NCBI GenBank assembly: GCA_018334615.1
Contig: JAGXLP010000035.1
Location: forward strand, 1 to 10,257
Direction: 5' to 3'
DNA length: 10,257 nt
Source of the DNA: Candidatus Bipolaricaulota bacterium
GTDB taxonomy: Bacteria; Bipolaricaulota; Bipolaricaulia; M55B111
Shown here piece by piece: positions 6,331 to 10,257 of this stretch. The translations under genes were made by a program, and so were the position numbers. Position 1 is the first letter of the stretch. The number at the start of each line of letters is the position of its first letter. The notes beneath the pieces were generated by a model. The model did not search any database. It was not told the origin of the DNA and was given only the letters and a program-made list of their open reading frames with translations.

Positions 6331-7557
6331 ATGGACGGAAGGAAAATCGAGGACTATCGAGATATCGTTGGAGATAAAGTCATTTCGGTACTGTTCAAGG
6401 AGAGCACACCGCTACGAGGAAAGAGGATCCTGAACGTAAACTCTACTTACATGGGAGGCGGTGTGGCCGAAATGCTGTGGAGCATCGTCCCCCTGATGAA
6501 CGACCTGGGTATAGAATACGGATGGCGAGTCATTCATGGAACGGCCGAATTCTTTCCCATAACTAAAAAATGGCATAATGCCCTTCAGGGCGAGCAAATC
6601 ACCGTGACAGATCACGAAAAAAACATATATACGGGAATCAACCAGTTGTTTTCCAGATTCACCCACATTAAACACGATGTAATGATAGTTCACGACCCTC
6701 AACCTCTTCCTTTGATAAGCTTCTATCCGAAGCGTCAACCCTGGATCTGGCGGTGTCATATCGATCTCTCCGAACCCAATAAAGAAGCCTGGAGCTACAT
6801 CAAAAAATTTATCTTGAGATACGACAACACGGTATTTTCCGCCGACAAGTTCGCTCAGTCGGATCTGCCAAATGATAAATCTTTGATCGCTCCCGCCATC
6901 GATCCATTGACCACTAAAAACATGGAAATGGATGAGTCAAGACGGAAACAAGTTCTGGAAGAACATGGAATAAACCTGGACCGTCCGATAATCAGCCAGG
7001 TATCGAGGTTTGACAAGTGGAAAGACCCTCTTGGGGTAGTAGAAATCTTCAAAAAGGTAAAGAAAACGGTGGACGCTCAACTAGTTCTTCTCGGGGCTCC
7101 AGCCAGTGACGATCCCGAGTGCCAGCAGATATTCCGGGAACTTAAGTCAAAAATCAAAAACCTGGACGACGTTCGACTCATAAATAAACAGAGCGATCTC
7201 CTGGTGAACTCAGTTCAGGCCCAATCCGACGTGGTAATACAGAAATCAACAAGAGAGGGTTTTGGCCTAACCGTTACCGAAGCCCTGTGGAAAGGCACCC
7301 CGGTCGTGGCATCCGACGTCGGAGGAATCCCACTACAGGTAATCGACGGTGAAACCGGATTCTTGCTCCCTCCTGACGATCACGAAGGCTTTGCTCGCAA
7401 AATCGTAGAAATTATTGAAGACGATGACCTCGGAAATGAGCTAGGGCAAAAAGGGAAGGAGCACGTAAGAAACAACTTCCTCGTCACCCGACTAATGCTG
7501 GAGTGGATTCAACAGATCAAAGCTATTTTGAGGTCTACCAAGGTGGGCACAATATGA
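6331..7557 (+). CDS. treT: Trehalose glycosyltransferring synthase (GT4 family)
   Basis: TreT reversibly makes trehalose from a nucleoside diphosphate glucose (ADP- or UDP-glucose) and free glucose, without a phosphorylated intermediate. The 408 residues match the known Pyrococcus and Thermotoga type proteins in length. It has a two-domain GT-B fold. N-terminal landmarks are the glycine-rich STYMGGGVAEML (38-49), HDPQPLPLI (121-129) and WRCHIDLS (140-147). The C-terminal domain has SQVSRFDKWKDP (222-233), with R226 and K231 as likely donor-diphosphate contacts, and the GT4 E-x7-E signature E309/E317 in STREGFGLTVTEALWKGTPV. GGAGG at 6314-6318 is 12 bases before the ATG, somewhat long. The last codons overlap the pfkA start as ATGA. 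This sits behind an otsAB pair, giving the cell a second trehalose route. Sucrose or trehalose phosphorylases of the same family are alternatives, but the motif set favours TreT. Confidence 0.9.
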   Translation: MDGRKIEDYRDIVGDKVISVLFKESTPLRGKRILNVNSTYMGGGVAEMLWSIVPLMNDLGIEYGWRVIHGTAEFFPITKKWHNALQGEQITVTDHEKNIYTGINQLFSRFTHIKHDVMIVHDPQPLPLISFYPKRQPWIWRCHIDLSEPNKEAWSYIKKFILRYDNTVFSADKFAQSDLPNDKSLIAPAIDPLTTKNMEMDESRRKQVLEEHGINLDRPIISQVSRFDKWKDPLGVVEIFKKVKKTVDAQLVLLGAPASDDPECQQIFRELKSKIKNLDDVRLINKQSDLLVNSVQAQSDVVIQKSTREGFGLTVTEALWKGTPVVASDVGGIPLQVIDGETGFLLPPDDHEGFARKIVEIIEDDDLGNELGQKGKEHVRNNFLVTRLMLEWIQQIKAILRSTKVGTI

Positions 7558-8525
7558 AGAAAATTGGGATACTGACCAGCGGCGGGGATTCTCCGGGGAT
7601 GAATGCAGCTATACGGGCTGCCGTCCGGCAGGGAAAAGCACTGGGGTTAACGGTAATAGGCATCAACAGCGGTTACGAAGGTTGCCTGACCGGGGACCTC
7701 GAAGAACTCGGCGTTAAGGACGTAAGTGGGATAATCGAAGAAGGAGGGACAATACTCAGAAGCAAGCGAGCACCCAAATTTAAGGAAAAACGAGAAAGAA
7801 CAAAAGCCATAAGGAACCTAAATCAAGCTGGAATCGACGGCGTAGTCGTCATCGGTGGCGACGGCACACTCCGGGGAGCACAAGCACTAAACCGAGAAGG
7901 AGTTCCGACCGTCGGAATTCCAGCCACCATTGATAATGACGTCTACGGAACTGATATGACAATAGGTGTAGACACCGCATTAAATACCGTGGTACAGTCG
8001 TTAGATAGAATCAGAACCACGGCTTCCGCCCTGGAACGTACTTTCATTGTCGAGGTTATGGGTCGCAATTCCGGTTATATTGCACTCATGGGGGGGCTAA
8101 GCGGAGGTGCGGAAGTAATACTAATTCCGGAAGTGGAATACAATTTAGACGAGGTAGCAGAAGAAATTTACCAGGGTTACAAGCGGGGGAAACAACACAT
8201 GATCGTCGTAGTAGCCGAGGGGATCTATGATGAAGGTTCCGCCGCTCATTACGTTGGCCAGCACCTCAAAGAGCAAATCGGATTTGAAATTCGCGTAACC
8301 GTCCTTGGTCACATGCAGAGGGGAGGGAACCCCTCTGCTTTTGACAGAGGTATTGCTTCAAGGCTGGGAGCAGAAGCAGTCAAGCGCCTGTCTAATGGTG
8401 AAAGCGGCACGATGATGGGACTGCAGGGGAATGAAATTAAATCCGTAGACTATTCGGATGTCCTCTCCCAAGAAAAGGAAATAGACATGGAACTCTACGA
8501 ACTGGCGAAAACTCTGTCACAATAA
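7554..8525 (+). CDS. pfkA: ATP-dependent 6-phosphofructokinase
   Basis: It phosphorylates fructose-6-phosphate to fructose-1,6-bisphosphate, the committing step of glycolysis, in the cytosol and usually as a tetramer. The 323-residue length is standard for bacterial PfkA. The N-terminal TSGGDSPGMNAA (8-19) binds the nucleotide phosphates. GGDGT (101-105) carries glycine at 104, the mark of ATP rather than pyrophosphate use. TIDND (125-129) contains the catalytic aspartate D127, preceded by alanine rather than the lysine of pyrophosphate enzymes. VEVMGRNSG (166-174), AEG (221-223) and LGHMQRGG (251-258) bind the sugar phosphate. The start is the ATG at 7554, giving the family N-terminus MKKIGILTSGG, with AGGTGGG at 7541-7547. 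The ATG overlaps the treT stop (ATGA), so the two are translationally coupled. Confidence 0.96.
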   Translation: MKKIGILTSGGDSPGMNAAIRAAVRQGKALGLTVIGINSGYEGCLTGDLEELGVKDVSGIIEEGGTILRSKRAPKFKEKRERTKAIRNLNQAGIDGVVVIGGDGTLRGAQALNREGVPTVGIPATIDNDVYGTDMTIGVDTALNTVVQSLDRIRTTASALERTFIVEVMGRNSGYIALMGGLSGGAEVILIPEVEYNLDEVAEEIYQGYKRGKQHMIVVVAEGIYDEGSAAHYVGQHLKEQIGFEIRVTVLGHMQRGGNPSAFDRGIASRLGAEAVKRLSNGESGTMMGLQGNEIKSVDYSDVLSQEKEIDMELYELAKTLSQ

Positions 8526-8599
8526 TTCTAACCCCCCTATGGATATCTAACATCTGCCAGTCCGGTCATTACTAATTAATCTACACGACAAAATAAGCT

Positions 8600-9505
8600 A
8601 TGAATCCAAAATCACCCGATAAAAACTTCATTCTTCTGCTGACCCTTGCTACCAGAGTCATCATTGCCACGGCCAAACTGGTCGTCTTCTTCTCCACCGG
8701 TCTCCTCTTCCTGCTTGGCGAAGCTTTGAACAACGTGACGGATATCGTAACTGTTTTAGTTACCATGGGAAGCGTAAAAATAAGTGAAAAGGGAGGAGAC
8801 AAAGAGCATCCTTTTGGCCACCGGAGATTACAGAGCGTGGCCTCCCTGGTTGTCGCGATCGTATTTATTGTCGTAACCAGCTACCAGCTGATTCAGGAAT
8901 CCGTGCTGAAATTGTTGAACCCGTCTGTAATTACCGCAAACCTCGACTGGGCACTTTACGTACTTGTAGGGTCCTTTATCTTAAACCTCATCCCGTTGCC
9001 CTATCTGATCAAGTACGGGCGGGGGCGGGAAATAAGTTTAAAGACGGAACTTTTCGACACCATTAACGACGCCCTTTCCCTCGTCGCAAGTATGATTGGA
9101 TTGGGCTTGATATATTTCTTCCAGTTAAATATCGGTGATCCGATCGCGACGATTATTATTGCCCTGATAATATCTTTTGACGCAGTTTTGCTGATCAAAG
9201 AAAACATCAATACCCTAATCGGGGAATCCCCTGACGAAGAATTTTACGACGAGTTAAGAAAAGTAGTTCTGTCTCATGAAAAAGTGCTCGGCGTACACGA
9301 CATGATCGGAGAATATATCGGACCTCACGCAGTTCACGTCGACTTTGACATGGAACTGGACCCGGATACCAAACTAACCAAATCCGACGTTATCGTCCGG
9401 GAAATTAAGGAAAAGATCGACCAGGATATTGAGCAGAATGTTTACTGTTCCATCCATCCCTGTAGCCATACTGGGGAGGAGCGCCGAGTAGCTAAACATA
9501 TCTAG
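8600..9505 (+). CDS. Cation diffusion facilitator, probable manganese (or iron) exporter
   Basis: CDF proteins export divalent metal from the cytosol in exchange for protons. The 301 residues show about six hydrophobic segments (roughly 10-38, 41-58, 79-97, 117-136, 150-174, 180-200) and a C-terminal cytosolic metal-sensing domain (210-301). The HPFGHRRLQSVASL segment (70-83) is the usual loop between segments 2 and 3. The transport site is N44 and D48 (NNVTD) in segment 2 with D153 and D157 (DTIND) in segment 5. This N-D-D-D set resembles manganese exporters such as streptococcal MntE rather than the H-D-H-D or D-D-H-D sets of zinc exporters. The C-terminal domain has H226, H233, H243, H246 and CSIHPC (283-288). 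No clear ribosome binding site precedes the ATG. It lies 74 bases after pfkA and may share its transcript. The family is secure; the metal is inferred. Confidence 0.9.
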   Translation: MNPKSPDKNFILLLTLATRVIIATAKLVVFFSTGLLFLLGEALNNVTDIVTVLVTMGSVKISEKGGDKEHPFGHRRLQSVASLVVAIVFIVVTSYQLIQESVLKLLNPSVITANLDWALYVLVGSFILNLIPLPYLIKYGRGREISLKTELFDTINDALSLVASMIGLGLIYFFQLNIGDPIATIIIALIISFDAVLLIKENINTLIGESPDEEFYDELRKVVLSHEKVLGVHDMIGEYIGPHAVHVDFDMELDPDTKLTKSDVIVREIKEKIDQDIEQNVYCSIHPCSHTGEERRVAKHI

Positions 9506-9533
9506 GGTAAATTTCACCCCAAAATCTTTACCC
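9505..9533 (+). terminator. Hairpin after the CDF gene, weak terminator candidate
   Basis: GGGTAAA (9505-9511) and TTTACCC (9527-9533) can form a 7-bp stem around 15 bases, beginning at the last base of the CDF stop codon. The following bases (CCAATTTTAG) hold only a short T run, so it may instead act in RNA stability or be incidental. Confidence 0.3.
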
Positions 9534-9566
9534 CCAATTTTAGTTAATCCCCTCGAGCGGTTAGTA

Positions 9567-9582
9567 TTTGCCCGGAGGCAAA
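9567..9582 (+). promoter_or_regulatory. Hairpin enclosing the ribosome binding site of the PrsW-like gene
   Basis: TTTGCC (9567-9572), a CGGA loop and GGCAAA (9577-9582) form a perfect 6-bp hairpin ending two bases before the ATG at 9584. The GGAGG ribosome binding site (9574-9578) is split between loop and stem, so folding would reduce initiation. This might give temperature- or factor-dependent translation. Confidence 0.45.
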
Positions 9583-9583
9583 C

Positions 9584-10257
9584 ATGGCCCTGTTCTTTAG
9601 GTCAATATATCTTGGCTGGTTCCTCTCATTAATTTACGCGGGCGTTCTGTATTTCTCCGATAGCTACAAACGAGAATCTCTTATAAATGTCGGAATAGCG
9701 TTCACCGGTGGGGTGCTGGCAATAATACTGATTTCCACCCTCCATGCCGGGGTTCCCGGGTTCTCGGACGCAAACTTCGGAGGTAATCTTTTATCGAGAA
9801 CCTATAGCGCTTTCGTCAAAGCGGCAATCCCCGAAGAAATAGTTAAGCTGATCATATTTTTTCTCATCGTCTGGAAGTTTGACTTTGAAGACTTCTCCGA
9901 AAGCTTCGACGGGATGCTTTACATGGGGATGATCGGAGCGGGCTTTGGAGCCTACGAGGATTTTTCCTATATCTTCGCCCAAACCTTACCACACATTGGA
10001 GAAGATGGCGGTCAGGCCGCCAGAGCGCTTCAGTTTATTACGTGGCAACGGGCATTTCCAGGCCACATATTGATAAACTCGATCAGCGGGTATTTCCTCG
10101 GGATGGCCAAGTTTGCCAGTGGAAGGAAGAAGCAGTTTACTCTGGTAGCGCAGGGGTTAGGGGTAGCGATACTGGCCCACGGATTGTTCAATCTAGCAGG
10201 TTCCGGAGGAGGAACGGGCTGGCTTATTATATACGTCCTGGCACTCGGTCGTATCTT
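9584..10257 (+). CDS. PrsW-family intramembrane metalloprotease (3' end missing)
   Basis: The reading frame runs from ATG 9584, with GGAGG five bases upstream, through the window end without a stop, giving 224 visible codons. The protein is a multi-pass membrane protein with hydrophobic stretches near 8-24, 35-54, 86-97, 110-122, 160-175 and 187-203. PrsW-family signatures are all present: PEEIVK (83-88, the EExxK motif), FDGMLYMGMIGAGFGAYEDFSY (108-129) with the second acidic site E125/D126, PGHILINSISGYFLG (159-173) with H161, and LAHGLFN (197-203) with H199. The two histidines and glutamates are likely metal ligands. In Bacillus subtilis, PrsW makes the first cut in the anti-sigma factor RsiW. 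No sigma or anti-sigma gene is visible here, so the substrate is unknown. Family members of unknown role are widespread, hence no gene symbol. Most of the protein appears to be in the window. Confidence 0.85.
   Translation, partial: MALFFRSIYLGWFLSLIYAGVLYFSDSYKRESLINVGIAFTGGVLAIILISTLHAGVPGFSDANFGGNLLSRTYSAFVKAAIPEEIVKLIIFFLIVWKFDFEDFSESFDGMLYMGMIGAGFGAYEDFSYIFAQTLPHIGEDGGQAARALQFITWQRAFPGHILINSISGYFLGMAKFASGRKKQFTLVAQGLGVAILAHGLFNLAGSGGGTGWLIIYVLALGRI

Noticed and set aside
8526..8599. Search for a terminator or promoter between pfkA and the CDF gene
   Set aside because: There is no stem-loop with a T run and no convincing promoter pair. The CDF gene may simply be read from the treT-pfkA transcript.
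9791..9982. Minus-strand open frame near the right end
   Set aside because: It is antisense to the PrsW-like gene, whose motifs are clear on the plus strand.

Overview
The window reads as a chromosomal stretch from a bacterium, probably an anaerobe adapted to heat and/or salt. Strong GGAGG-type ribosome binding sites, a perfect TATAAT -10 box, a bacterial ATP-type phosphofructokinase, a bacterial Upp and a PrsW-family membrane protease point to Bacteria. A homologue of cyclic 2,3-diphosphoglycerate synthetase, the TreT trehalose enzyme, acid- and lysine-rich proteins and frequent ATA/AGA/AGG codons are familiar from thermophiles, halophiles and archaea. I cannot place it in a phylum. GC content looks close to the middle range and even along the window; I see no insertion sequence, phage gene, tRNA, rRNA or CRISPR array.

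Layout. 1-1854 (+): the end of a cyclic 2,3-diphosphoglycerate synthetase-like P-loop enzyme, then uracil phosphoribosyltransferase (upp) six bases later. 1899-1928: a stem-loop between convergent genes. 1952-2494 (-): a nitroreductase-family flavoprotein. 2495-2732: a divergent control region with several dyads. 2733-6094 (+): galT-like uridylyltransferase, then trehalose-6-phosphate synthase and trehalose-6-phosphate phosphatase. 6095-6330: a regulatory gap with a candidate terminator, a phased direct repeat, an inverted repeat and a TATAAT box. 6331-8525 (+): treT and pfkA, overlapping by four bases. 8600-9505 (+): a cation diffusion facilitator with a manganese-type metal site. 9584-window end (+): a PrsW-family membrane protease, cut by the window edge.

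How the genes fit together. The core is sugar-nucleotide and trehalose metabolism. GalT can interconvert UDP-sugars and hexose-1-phosphates. The TPS/TPP pair makes trehalose from a nucleotide-glucose and glucose-6-phosphate. TreT makes or breaks trehalose directly with NDP-glucose and glucose, and PfkA, translationally coupled to it, commits hexose to glycolysis. Two trehalose routes, each apparently under its own promoter, suggest one for stress or osmolyte build-up and one reversible route for turnover. The cyclic-diphosphoglycerate enzyme homologue could supply a second protective solute made from a glycolytic intermediate. That joint role is inference from gene content.

No gap longer than 300 bases lacks a gene. 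I did not find a clearly new multi-gene system. The points most worth checking are the unusual TPS active site, the paired trehalose routes, the control region before treT and the hairpin that covers the prsW-like ribosome binding site.
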